This document shows, in pieces, positions 1 to 6,457 of a stretch of DNA of 11,958 nt. The position numbers and the translations under genes were made by a program. Every line of letters begins with the position of its first letter. Position 1 is the first letter of the stretch. The notes beneath the pieces are model-generated. The model did not search any database. It was not told the origin of the DNA and saw nothing but the letters and a program-made list of their open reading frames with translations. This DNA is from an uncultured Flavobacteriia bacterium (GTDB lineage: Bacteria; Bacteroidota; Bacteroidia; Flavobacteriales_D; Crocinitomicaceae), in NCBI GenBank assembly GCA_903930085.1, contig CAIYXD010000013.1, positions 1-11,958 of the forward strand. The letters are read 5' to 3'.

Positions 1-1
1 A

Positions 2-511
2 AAGGTTATTGCAGCGACGAAATTGCTCATTGCAGCAAAAAAAGAAAAGAAATCCGCTACGCCACACCTCATCTTCCAGTTTTTAGCTGTTCAACCGAAT
101 GAGCATGAAATTCCTGCTGTTTTCACGTTGGGAAAAGAAATGGGAATTGACGAAGTGCGCATTAAAACTGCGCAACTATACGATTATAAAAATGGGAATG
201 CGTTGATGCCCGAAAACGAAAATTATTCCCGCTACAAATTGCAATCCGACGGAACCTACAAATTGAAGTACAAAACTGGAAACCATTGCTGGCGCATGTG
301 GTCGGGCAGCGTATTGACCTGGGATGGAAAAGTTGTTCCCTGTTGTTTTGACAAGGATGCGCAGCACGTTTTGGGTTCGCTGGAAAATACCGATTTCAAA
401 ACAATTTGGAACGCCAAAAAATACAGGGATTTCCGGCAGGCAGTTTTAACAGGGCGCAATCAAATTGATATTTGCAAGAATTGCTCGGAGGGCTCGAAGG
501 TATGGGCATGA
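2..511 (+). CDS. Radical SAM/SPASM domain protein, C-terminal part (5' end outside window)
   Basis: The reading frame is open from the first bases of the window, so this is the C-terminal 169 residues of a longer protein; a TTG at position 23 is not a credible start. Residues before about position 230 resemble the last strand of a radical SAM barrel (a hydrophobic FQFLAVQPNE strand, then a GIDEVRIKTAQ segment). The rest looks like a SPASM domain: a Cys at 287, the CC pair at 341-346 following a W-DGKVVP turn, a GSLE..DFKTIWN segment, and a final C-x2-C at 473-484. In this family the SPASM cysteines bind auxiliary iron-sulfur clusters. The SAM-binding CxxxCxxC motif would lie upstream and cannot be checked. 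The substrate is unknown. Many such proteins modify peptides or cell-envelope sugars, but nothing here decides that. The end is a clean TGA. Confidence 0.82.
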   Translation, partial: KVIAATKLLIAAKKEKKSATPHLIFQFLAVQPNEHEIPAVFTLGKEMGIDEVRIKTAQLYDYKNGNALMPENENYSRYKLQSDGTYKLKYKTGNHCWRMWSGSVLTWDGKVVPCCFDKDAQHVLGSLENTDFKTIWNAKKYRDFRQAVLTGRNQIDICKNCSEGSKVWA

Positions 512-542
512 TAGATTTTGCGGATGATTATACGAACTAAAA

Positions 543-575
543 TTGTGCGCCATTTTAAAAAAATCCTTACTTTTC
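543..575 (+). promoter_or_regulatory. Possible Bacteroidota-type promoter for the nuclease gene
   Basis: A TTG at 543-545 is followed after 22 bp by TACTTTTC at 568-575, which is one base short of the Bacteroidota -7 consensus TAnnTTTG. The expected transcript would begin only about 10 nt before the ATG at 592. The match is imperfect and there is no experimental support, so this is a weak call. Confidence 0.3.
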
Positions 576-591
576 CGCTTCTTTTAATCCT

Positions 592-1593
592 ATGAAAAAA
601 TCCCATTTAATTCTTCTTACACTTTTAATATTTGCGGTGCTGATTTTTCTATTTATGCGCACCAAACCCGCTAGCAATAAAATAGAAAGAAATATTCCGC
701 AAAAAGAAGAGGCCATCGCAATAGTAACGGATGATACTTCGGAATTGGTTGTTCTTGAAAAAGCAGTGGAAATGCCTGCTCTTTTAGAAATGCCTGCAGT
801 ATCAAAATATGAAACGCCAATTTTTCATACCGGCTACACTTTTTTATATGCGGAAAAATACGAACAAGCTTCGTGGGTTGCGTACCACTTAACGAGCGAA
901 GAAACCGTTAAACGCTTCAACCGAACGGATCGATTTTTAGAAGACCAACAAGTGAAAACCGGATCTGCAACGGATTATGATTACAAACGCTCTGGCTACG
1001 ACCGCGGACATTTAGCACCAGCTGCCGATATGGGTTGGTCATCCACAACGATGGCAGAATCTTTTTATTACAGTAATATGAGTCCGCAAAACCCAAGCTT
1101 CAACCGCGGAATCTGGAAGAAACTCGAAGAACAAGTGCGCACTTGGGCGATGGATTATCAAGCTGTGTATGTTGTAACTGGTCCGGTTTTAAAAGGAAAT
1201 CTTTCTGTAATTGGCGCCAATCAAGTTGCTGTGCCAAATTACTATTACAAAGTGCTTTTGGATACAGAATCTACGCCGAAGAAAGCCATTGGATTTATTT
1301 TAAAAAATGAAGGATCCAAGGGACAATTAATGGAATACGCCGTTTCTATCGATAGTGTGGAACGCTTTACAGGAATCGATTTTTTTCCTGGCTTGGAGGA
1401 TGGTTTGGAACAGAAACTTGAAGCATCATTTTGCGGTTCGTGCTGGACGTGGAGCAGCAGAAGATCCTCCGTTGTTTCCAATGGCAATTCATCCGCAACT
1501 GCAGCCATTCAATGCGCGGGAATTACAAAAAAAGGATTGCAGTGTAAACGAATGACAAAAGATGCTAGTGGGAAATGCTACCAACATGACTAA
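592..1593 (+). CDS. Membrane-anchored DNA/RNA non-specific endonuclease (DRGH family)
   Basis: The 333-aa protein belongs to the bba-metal nuclease family of Serratia nuclease, which cuts DNA and RNA using one Mg ion. It starts with MKKS and one hydrophobic segment (about residues 5-22). This suggests an uncleaved anchor or signal peptide, placing the enzyme in the periplasm or outside. A charged linker of some 50 residues follows. The catalytic domain covers about residues 80-275 and has the DRGH motif at 137-140. It also has N162-x2-PQ-x4-N171 and an E at 179. By alignment with Serratia nuclease, H140, N171 and E179 match its H89, N119 and E127, so the active site looks intact. The last 26 residues form a separate Cys/His cassette (C308, C318, C329, H332). 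This resembles small domains, such as DUF5763, seen at the ends of other Bacteroidota proteins, and may bind zinc. No inhibitor gene is adjacent, which fits an exported nutrient-scavenging or DNA-degrading enzyme better than a toxin. The start ATG fits the signal segment. Confidence 0.9.
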   Translation: MKKSHLILLTLLIFAVLIFLFMRTKPASNKIERNIPQKEEAIAIVTDDTSELVVLEKAVEMPALLEMPAVSKYETPIFHTGYTFLYAEKYEQASWVAYHLTSEETVKRFNRTDRFLEDQQVKTGSATDYDYKRSGYDRGHLAPAADMGWSSTTMAESFYYSNMSPQNPSFNRGIWKKLEEQVRTWAMDYQAVYVVTGPVLKGNLSVIGANQVAVPNYYYKVLLDTESTPKKAIGFILKNEGSKGQLMEYAVSIDSVERFTGIDFFPGLEDGLEQKLEASFCGSCWTWSSRRSSVVSNGNSSATAAIQCAGITKKGLQCKRMTKDASGKCYQHD

Positions 1594-1848
1594 TTCATAG
1601 ACTTACATGTGAAAGAAATTTCCTGGATTAAAAAAATCTGTTTAGAAACAATCCTGGCAACTATTCTGAAATAACGCGCTTCCCTCCTCGAGGAGGGATT
1701 GAGGGAGGTGGAAAAATAGCACTGAAACCAGAAAAAAAACAGAATTTCCTTTTAAAATTTCTTCGGTATTTGTTCAGGTGATAATTGTCCTGGAAATTTG
1801 ATTTAACAAATCACCTTCTTTTGTCCCGCCTCAAGCAGGGAAATAAAA
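1594..1848. other. Intergenic stretch without recognisable gene
   Basis: I see no plausible coding frame on either strand between the nuclease stop and the next terminator. The region is AT-rich apart from two GC-rich islands: a palindrome at 1681-1698 with a related GAGGGAGG just after it, and TCCCGCCTCAAGCAGGG at 1824-1840. A GGTGAT at 1777-1782 is mirrored by ATCACC at 1810-1815. No clear terminator with a T-tract directly follows the nuclease gene. Confidence 0.6.
1681..1708. repeat. Perfect 18-bp GC-rich palindrome, REP-like intergenic element
   Basis: TCCCTCCTCGAGGAGGGA at 1681-1698 is a perfect palindrome, and GAGGGAGG at 1701-1708 repeats its purine-rich half in similar form. The GC content stands out sharply from the surroundings. 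Many Bacteroidota genomes carry dispersed intergenic elements of this look (a CCCTCC...GGAGGG hairpin followed by GAGGGAGGTGG). Membership in such a family is an inference, since only one copy is visible here. Confidence 0.45.
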
Positions 1849-1874
1849 AAACGCCTTCGTTTCGGAAGGCGTTT
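1849..1874 (-). terminator. Rho-independent terminator of the 53-aa membrane protein gene
   Basis: AAACGCCTTC (1849-1858) pairs perfectly over 10 bp with GAAGGCGTTT (1865-1874) around a 6-nt loop. Read on the minus strand the stem is followed by a run of T (from the A-tract at 1844-1851), so it mainly terminates the minus-strand gene at 1901-2062. The plus-strand side has a weaker T-tract. Confidence 0.85.
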
Positions 1875-1900
1875 CTAAAAAATCTATGTCGCAGAGCGAA

Positions 1901-2062
1901 TTAATGCTCTTTTTCTTCTTCTTCAAAAATTCGTTTCGGACGCATTTGCTCGAAAACACCCAATGTAATCCAGTAAGGAAGGATGAAACCCATTAAGAAA
2001 ACTAGCATCCAAAATGCCATACCACCTATTAAAAGAAATAAAACTATACCAAAAATGCTCAT
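1901..2062 (-). CDS. Small hydrophobic membrane protein, 53 aa, unknown function
   Basis: Reading the minus strand from the ATG at 2062 to the TAA at 1901 gives 53 codons. Residues 1-36 are almost all hydrophobic: MSIFGIVLFLLIGGMAFW, then a second segment around FLMGFILPYW. This could be one long helix or a tight two-helix hairpin with Pro29 at the turn. The C-terminus is a short charged tail, EQMRPKRIFEEEEKEH, likely facing the cytoplasm. A strong terminator starts 27 bp downstream and a TAATTTTG -7 element lies upstream, so the gene has its own signals. The membrane-like composition with a basic-then-acidic tail is unlikely in random sequence. I do not recognise the family. Small subunits of respiratory or transport complexes look like this, but that is only a resemblance. 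It is divergent from fumC, with 68 bp between the starts. Confidence 0.72.
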   Translation of the reverse strand: MSIFGIVLFLLIGGMAFWMLVFLMGFILPYWITLGVFEQMRPKRIFEEEEKEH

Positions 2063-2102
2063 CTTTTACTATATTAAGAGTCTGAATACGGTGGTAAAAA
2101 TA

Positions 2103-2110
2103 CAAAATTA
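2103..2110 (-). promoter_or_regulatory. -7 promoter element TAATTTTG for the 53-aa gene
   Basis: On the minus strand the sequence reads TAATTTTG, an exact fit to the Bacteroidota -7 consensus TAnnTTTG, 40 bp upstream of the ATG at 2062. The only nearby TTG on that strand is about 14 bp further upstream, which is shorter than the usual spacing, so the -33 element is poor. Confidence 0.38.
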
Positions 2111-2130
2111 TTCAAACACGCAAGCAAAAA

Positions 2131-3516
2131 ATGGAAATCAGAATAGAAAAAGATACTATGGGTGAAGTGGAAGTTCCTGCGCACCGCTATTGGGGAGCAC
2201 AAACCGAGCGATCGCGCAACAATTTCAAGATTGGTCCTGCCGCTTCTATGCCACTGGAAATAATCCATGCATTTGCAATCGTTAAAAAAGCCGCTGCCCA
2301 GACAAATTTGGCACTTGGGGTTTTATCTGCAGAGAAATGCGCTCTGATTTCAGCTGTTTGCGACGAGATATTAACCGGACAACACGATGGCGAATTTCCT
2401 TTGGTTATTTGGCAAACGGGATCTGGAACACAGTCCAACATGAATGTAAATGAAGTTATTGCCAATCGTGGACACGTTTTGCAAGGTGGGAAATTGTTGG
2501 ATTTGGAAAAAATACTGCATCCAAACGACGATGTTAATATGTCGCAATCTTCCAACGATACATTTCCAACGGCGATGCACATTGCAACGTATTCCCTTGT
2601 CGCCAATCACACCTTGGTCAAACTCGAGATCTTGCGCGCCAGTTTAGCAGAAAAAGTGGAACAGTTTAAACACATTGTGAAAACTGGACGCACCCATTTT
2701 ATGGACGCAACACCTTTAACGCTTGGACAAGAATTCAGTGGTTATGCTGCGCAAATAGAAAATGCCATGCGTGCACTAAAAACTGCATTGGGTGGGATTT
2801 CAGAACTCGCATTGGGCGGAACGGCCGTTGGAACAGGATTAAATGCACCAAAAGGATATGCGGAATTGGTGGCAGAAAAAATTGCAGCTTTGACCCACTT
2901 TCCATTTGTTACGGCAAACAACAAATTTGAAGCCCTTGCTTCTAATGATGCGATGGTGGAAATGTCATCCGCACTCAAACGAACTGCTGTTTCTCTCATG
3001 AAAATAGGAAATGATATTCGCATGCTTTCCTCCGGACCAAGAAGTGGAATTGGCGAATTACTGATTCCGGACAACGAACCAGGTTCCTCCATCATGCCGG
3101 GAAAGGTGAATCCAACTCAGCCGGAAGCTTTAACAATGGTTTGTGCCCAAGTAATGGGAAACGATGTAACGGTTTCTATTGCTGGATCCAACGGGCATTT
3201 TGAGTTGAACGTTTTCAAGCCGGTAATTGCCGCAAATGTTCTCCAATCTGCGCTATTATTAGGCGATGCGTGTCTTTCGTTTACATTAAACTGTGTAAAA
3301 GGAATAAAAGCGAATGAAGCGGTAATTAAAAAACACCTCGAGAATTCCTTGATGCTTGTAACGGCTTTAAATAGCAAAATAGGTTATGCAAAAGCAGCAG
3401 AAATTGCAAAATTTGCTTTTCAGAATGAAGTTACGTTGAAAGCAGCGGCGATTCACCTGAAATATGTATCTGCGGTGGAGTTTGACAAATGGGTAGATCC
3501 TTCCAAAATGGTATAA
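2131..3516 (+). CDS. fumC: Fumarate hydratase, class II (fumarase C)
   Basis: This 461-aa enzyme interconverts fumarate and L-malate in the TCA cycle and acts as a cytoplasmic homotetramer that needs no iron-sulfur cluster. Length is close to E. coli FumC (467 aa). The N-terminus has HRYWGAQTERSRNNF. The substrate-binding segments are all present: GSGTQSNMNVNEV, HPNDDVNMSQSSNDTFPTA and GRTHFMDATP with catalytic His189. The flexible signature loop GSSIMPGKVNP is at 318-328 with catalytic Ser319. The residues after the loop, TQPE, follow the fumarase pattern (NPTQ) rather than that of aspartate ammonia-lyase, which separates the two close paralogues. The start ATG lies in an A-rich leader typical of Bacteroidota. 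It converges on the tonB-like gene, and the two share a terminator. Confidence 0.96.
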   Translation: MEIRIEKDTMGEVEVPAHRYWGAQTERSRNNFKIGPAASMPLEIIHAFAIVKKAAAQTNLALGVLSAEKCALISAVCDEILTGQHDGEFPLVIWQTGSGTQSNMNVNEVIANRGHVLQGGKLLDLEKILHPNDDVNMSQSSNDTFPTAMHIATYSLVANHTLVKLEILRASLAEKVEQFKHIVKTGRTHFMDATPLTLGQEFSGYAAQIENAMRALKTALGGISELALGGTAVGTGLNAPKGYAELVAEKIAALTHFPFVTANNKFEALASNDAMVEMSSALKRTAVSLMKIGNDIRMLSSGPRSGIGELLIPDNEPGSSIMPGKVNPTQPEALTMVCAQVMGNDVTVSIAGSNGHFELNVFKPVIAANVLQSALLLGDACLSFTLNCVKGIKANEAVIKKHLENSLMLVTALNSKIGYAKAAEIAKFAFQNEVTLKAAAIHLKYVSAVEFDKWVDPSKMV

Positions 3517-3523
3517 ATAAAAA

Positions 3524-3547
3524 AGCGATTGCATTTCCACAATCGCT
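3524..3547. terminator. Bidirectional terminator between fumC and the tonB-type gene
   Basis: AGCGATTG (3524-3531) pairs with CAATCGCT (3540-3547) around an 8-nt loop, 7 bp after the fumC stop. The A-tract on the left gives a T-run for minus-strand transcripts, and the right side has a TCTTCTTT tract for fumC. It sits between two convergent genes and can serve both. Confidence 0.8.
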
Positions 3548-3567
3548 CTTCTTTGCTGTTAACTAAA

Positions 3568-4281
3568 CTATTCAATCGTAAAATTAATTGGTAAACGCAC
3601 GCGGGTGCGCACTTTTCCTTTTGGCATTTCTCCGGGAATCCATGCCGGAAAAGAACGAACTAATCTTGCAGCTTCACGATCCAAGGACGTACCTACTCCT
3701 CGTTCAACGATAACGTTTGAAACCGAACCATCCTTTTCCACAACAAAAGAAACGTAAACTTTACCTTGTAAATTCATATCTATTGCATCCTGCGGAAAAG
3801 ATAAATTATTCAAAATAAATGCATTCATAGCACTGTAACCACCAATAAATGCAGCATCTTTTGTCGGAATGTCAATTATTTCAATATCCACTTCCACCTT
3901 TCCGCCTAAATCCGTTTCATTTCCAAGTAACAAATCACCAGTGCCAATTATAACGCCTGTTGTAGGAACTATAGAAGTACTTGATATTGGATTTATGAAT
4001 TGTGAAAATGTTGGTTGCGCCGCAACTGTTGGCAAACTAGAAGCCGAAGATTGTGGTAATTCTTTCACAATTGGCTCCGATTTTTTTGGGATTTCTCGCA
4101 ACTCATCTTCCAAAATCACCACCTGTTGAAATGCTACTTCCTGCTTTCTTTTCTCTGTCTCAACTGGCGTTCTGTAAGTAAATGCGGCCAAAGTAAAAGA
4201 ACCAGTAACGAATAATCCGATTTGAAATAGGACAATTCTTTTGCGTTCGAGGTCGTACCTCGAGTTTTTCTTTGCGATCAT
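3568..4281 (-). CDS. Energy transducer TonB family protein
   Basis: The 237-aa protein fits the Bacteroidota TonB type, which passes energy from an inner-membrane ExbB/ExbD motor to outer-membrane TonB-dependent receptors. The N-terminus (KKNSRYDLERKR, then a single hydrophobic helix at about 16-36) matches the usual cytoplasmic tail and inner-membrane anchor. Residues 37-140 are a periplasmic linker. It is rich in Ser, Thr, Val and Glu with scattered prolines, but lacks the long Pro-Lys or Pro-Glu stretch of classic TonB. The C-terminal domain (about 143-237) is clear: FIGG, then LQGKVYVSFVVEKDGSV, ERGVGTSLDREAARLV, PAWIPG and a final LPINFTIE. No exbB or exbD genes are adjacent. Several TonB paralogues are usual in these bacteria, so the partner receptor cannot be named. 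Confidence 0.88.
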   Translation of the reverse strand: MIAKKNSRYDLERKRIVLFQIGLFVTGSFTLAAFTYRTPVETEKRKQEVAFQQVVILEDELREIPKKSEPIVKELPQSSASSLPTVAAQPTFSQFINPISSTSIVPTTGVIIGTGDLLLGNETDLGGKVEVDIEIIDIPTKDAAFIGGYSAMNAFILNNLSFPQDAIDMNLQGKVYVSFVVEKDGSVSNVIVERGVGTSLDREAARLVRSFPAWIPGEMPKGKVRTRVRLPINFTIE

Positions 4282-4513
4282 AACTTTTAGATTTATATGT
4301 TTGTTTTAACAGAAATTCAAACAGCGTGCCAAAAACTTAATGTATTGTATTTCATTATCTTAAGCTATTTATTTTTGTTATTTTTTTGTTAATCGTAAAA
4401 TGCAATAAAACCCGATATCAATAAAAATGATCTTTCTTTTTCCTAAGAAAACAAGAAACGGTTAAGCTAAAAATATCAAATAACCAATCCGTTTTTCAAT
4501 TCGTTTATATTAC

Positions 4514-4521
4514 TACTTTTG
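4514..4521 (+). promoter_or_regulatory. -7 promoter element TACTTTTG for the IPExxxVDY-pyk unit
   Basis: TACTTTTG matches the TAnnTTTG consensus exactly, 18 bp before the ATG at 4540. At the expected -33 distance there is only TTC (4494-4496) instead of TTG. The resulting leader would be about 10-15 nt. This is the best candidate promoter for the plus-strand unit in the 258-bp divergent gap at 4282-4539, which is otherwise AT-rich and holds no gene I can see. Confidence 0.45.
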
Positions 4522-4539
4522 CTATTATCAAAGCAATAA

Positions 4540-4971
4540 ATGTCCAAAATAAAAAAACATATTTTAGCCTTCGAACAAGAATACGATTTTGATATGATTG
4601 GCATTTGCTCACACCACAATGATTACAGATTGGCTTGGGGATTAAATGAGAAATTTGAGATTCAGCTATCGAAATGCGAAGAGGATTATATTGCCGTTAG
4701 CAAAAAGGGATTAAAACTATCCAATCATTCGCTATATGCTTACAAAGACGGTGAAAATCTGATTGAATATTATCTGATTAAAAATAAACACCTAGGAAAA
4801 TATTTGATACCCGAGAAACCGGCAATTGATTTCTTCCTATTTTTATATGAAAATCATTTTTTAAAACCGGCCGAAATAGTGGAACAGCTTCGGGAAATCC
4901 CAAGTGTTTTAGGCGGATATATTTTTAACCCGGAAGAGATTGATTCCACACAAAATATTGTATTTGGTTAG
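4540..4971 (+). CDS. IPExxxVDY family protein
   Basis: This 143-aa soluble protein has no signal peptide or membrane segment. It carries the family's namesake motif in slightly changed form: I90-P-E-K-P-A-I96-D97-F98 (Ile and Phe in place of Val and Tyr). The surrounding pattern also fits the family: the start KIKKHILAFEQEYDFDMIGI, a W residue early on, a YYLIKN strand before the motif, and a weakly conserved tail. The family is known almost only from Bacteroidota and has no established function. It is often found beside pyk, as here, where it precedes pyk on the same strand by 52 bp. In many relatives acpP, fabF and rnc lie on its other side, but here a divergent tonB gene does. The start is supported by an ATG just after a -7 element. 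Confidence 0.83.
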   Translation: MSKIKKHILAFEQEYDFDMIGICSHHNDYRLAWGLNEKFEIQLSKCEEDYIAVSKKGLKLSNHSLYAYKDGENLIEYYLIKNKHLGKYLIPEKPAIDFFLFLYENHFLKPAEIVEQLREIPSVLGGYIFNPEEIDSTQNIVFG

Positions 4972-5023
4972 CAAGACGTTACAACTGAAAACGATTGGTA
5001 TGCTAAATTAAAAGAAAGTTAAA

Positions 5024-6442
5024 ATGAAAAAAACAAAAATAGTAGCAACATTAGGGCCCGCGTCAAGTGACAAGGCTGTTTTACGCGAAATGTTTCTTGC
5101 CGGATTGAATGTTTGCCGTCTGAATTTTAGTCATGGTTCATATGAAGACCATAGCGGTGTAATAAAAACTATTCGGGAATTAAACGAGGAAACAGGCTTA
5201 AACGTTGCTATTTTAGCTGATTTACAAGGTCCTAAAATCCGCACGAATGAAATGGAGAACAATGGCGTGGATTTGGTTAATGGTTCTGAAGTGCTTATTG
5301 TAACGGAAAAAGTTTTAGGAACTGCTTCAAAATTTTCCATTAATTACGCCCTACTCCCTGAAGATGTTCAACCGGGAGAGCGTATTCTTTTGGACGACGG
5401 AAAACTGGCACTGGAAGTACTAAAAACAGATGGCAAAAAAGAAATTACTGCGCGAGTTATTCACGGTGGTATCTTATCTTCCAAAAAAGGCGTGAATTTT
5501 CCAAACACGAAAATTTCCATGCCTTCCCTGACAGAAAAAGACTTGGAAGACCTTCAATTTGCATTAGATCAAAATGTGGATTGGATTGGACTTTCGTTTG
5601 TGCGATCAGCGCGAGATATCATTGAATTGAAACACATTATTTCAAACAGAAAATGTAAGGCAAAAGTTATTGCAAAAATAGAAAAACCGGAAGCAATAGA
5701 AGATATCGACGCTATTATTCAAGAAAGTGATGGATTAATGGTTGCACGGGGAGATTTAGGTGTTGAAATCCCTTATCAAAACGTTCCGATTATCCAAAAA
5801 ATGCTAATCAAAAAATGTATCGTTCATGCGAAGCCAATTATTGTTGCAACGCAAATGATGGAAAGCATGATTAACAGTATATCTCCAACACGGGCGGAAG
5901 TAAACGATGTTGCAAATGCGGTATTAGATGGTGCGGATGCCGTGATGTTATCCGGTGAAACCTCTGTTGGGAAATTTCCTATTGAAGTGATCAGAACCAT
6001 GTCTAATATTGTTTTGGAGATGGAAAAATTTGAAGGGATTTACAATAAAGAAGAACTTCCTGATAAAAATCGGGAACGTTTTATTTCCGATTCAATTTGC
6101 TTCAATGCCTGCAGATTATCGCAGCGTGTAGAGGCAGATGCAATTATTACCATGTCGTTTTCTGGTTACACTGCCTATAAAATTGCTTCGCAAAGACCTA
6201 AAGCACCAATTTATGTCTTCACCAGCAATAAGCAAATTCTAACGCAACTAAATTTAATTTGGGGCGTAAAAGCTTTCTATTATGACAAGCAAATAAGCAC
6301 AGACCATACGATTGCCGATATTAAATTTTTACTAAAAACGATGGGCTTGCTTGTTATTGGCGATTTAGTTATTAATATTGCTTCAATTCCATTGGAAGAA
6401 CTTGGTAGTTCCAATATGTTAAAACTTAGCTACGTAGATTAA
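5024..6442 (+). CDS. pyk: Pyruvate kinase
   Basis: This 472-aa enzyme converts phosphoenolpyruvate and ADP to pyruvate and ATP, the last step of glycolysis. Its length equals the usual bacterial form (E. coli PykF 470 aa). The N-terminal TKIVATLGPASS and NFSHGSYEDH segments carry ADP-, phosphate- and potassium-binding residues. LADLQGPKIR opens the B domain. The active-site signature VIAKIEKPEAIEDID supplies catalytic Lys218 and metal ligand Glu220, and ARGDLGVEIP supplies metal ligand Asp244. ATQMMESM and RAEVNDVANAVLDGADAVMLSGET complete the barrel. The C-terminal domain (about 350-472) is present but lacks an evident extra PEP-utiliser domain. The ATG follows an A-rich leader. The next gene begins 15 bp after the stop, so pyk is probably cotranscribed with the downstream surface-protein genes. 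Confidence 0.96.
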   Translation: MKKTKIVATLGPASSDKAVLREMFLAGLNVCRLNFSHGSYEDHSGVIKTIRELNEETGLNVAILADLQGPKIRTNEMENNGVDLVNGSEVLIVTEKVLGTASKFSINYALLPEDVQPGERILLDDGKLALEVLKTDGKKEITARVIHGGILSSKKGVNFPNTKISMPSLTEKDLEDLQFALDQNVDWIGLSFVRSARDIIELKHIISNRKCKAKVIAKIEKPEAIEDIDAIIQESDGLMVARGDLGVEIPYQNVPIIQKMLIKKCIVHAKPIIVATQMMESMINSISPTRAEVNDVANAVLDGADAVMLSGETSVGKFPIEVIRTMSNIVLEMEKFEGIYNKEELPDKNRERFISDSICFNACRLSQRVEADAIITMSFSGYTAYKIASQRPKAPIYVFTSNKQILTQLNLIWGVKAFYYDKQISTDHTIADIKFLLKTMGLLVIGDLVINIASIPLEELGSSNMLKLSYVD

Positions 6443-6457
6443 CTCAATTATGAAATT

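Noticed and set aside
23..25. TTG as start codon of the leftmost gene
   Set aside because: The frame continues upstream to the window edge and the encoded part starts in the middle of a radical SAM domain.
592..1593. Nuclease as a toxin of a contact-dependent or toxin-immunity system
   Set aside because: No immunity-like gene follows, no delivery domain precedes the catalytic part, and a simple membrane anchor or signal explains the N-terminus.
1923..2105. Minus-strand frame of 60 codons overlapping the 53-aa gene in another frame
   Set aside because: The overlapping 53-aa frame has a clear membrane-protein composition and sits better between its promoter and terminator; this one has neither.
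1983..2165. Plus-strand frame of 60 codons overlapping the fumC start
   Set aside because: It overlaps the fumC start in another frame and is antisense to the 53-aa membrane gene; the translation is Lys/Asn-rich and unstructured.
2187..2606. Open frame of 139 codons on the minus strand inside fumC
   Set aside because: It is fully antisense to a strongly conserved enzyme, has no family-like features and shows biased composition expected of a shadow frame.
2742..3095. Open frame of 117 codons on the minus strand inside fumC
   Set aside because: Antisense to the conserved core of fumarase, including the GSSxMP loop; no independent signals.
2131..3516. Aspartate ammonia-lyase as an alternative to fumarase
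   Set aside because: The GKVNPTQ sequence after the signature loop and the HPNDDVN-SQSSND segment follow class II fumarase.
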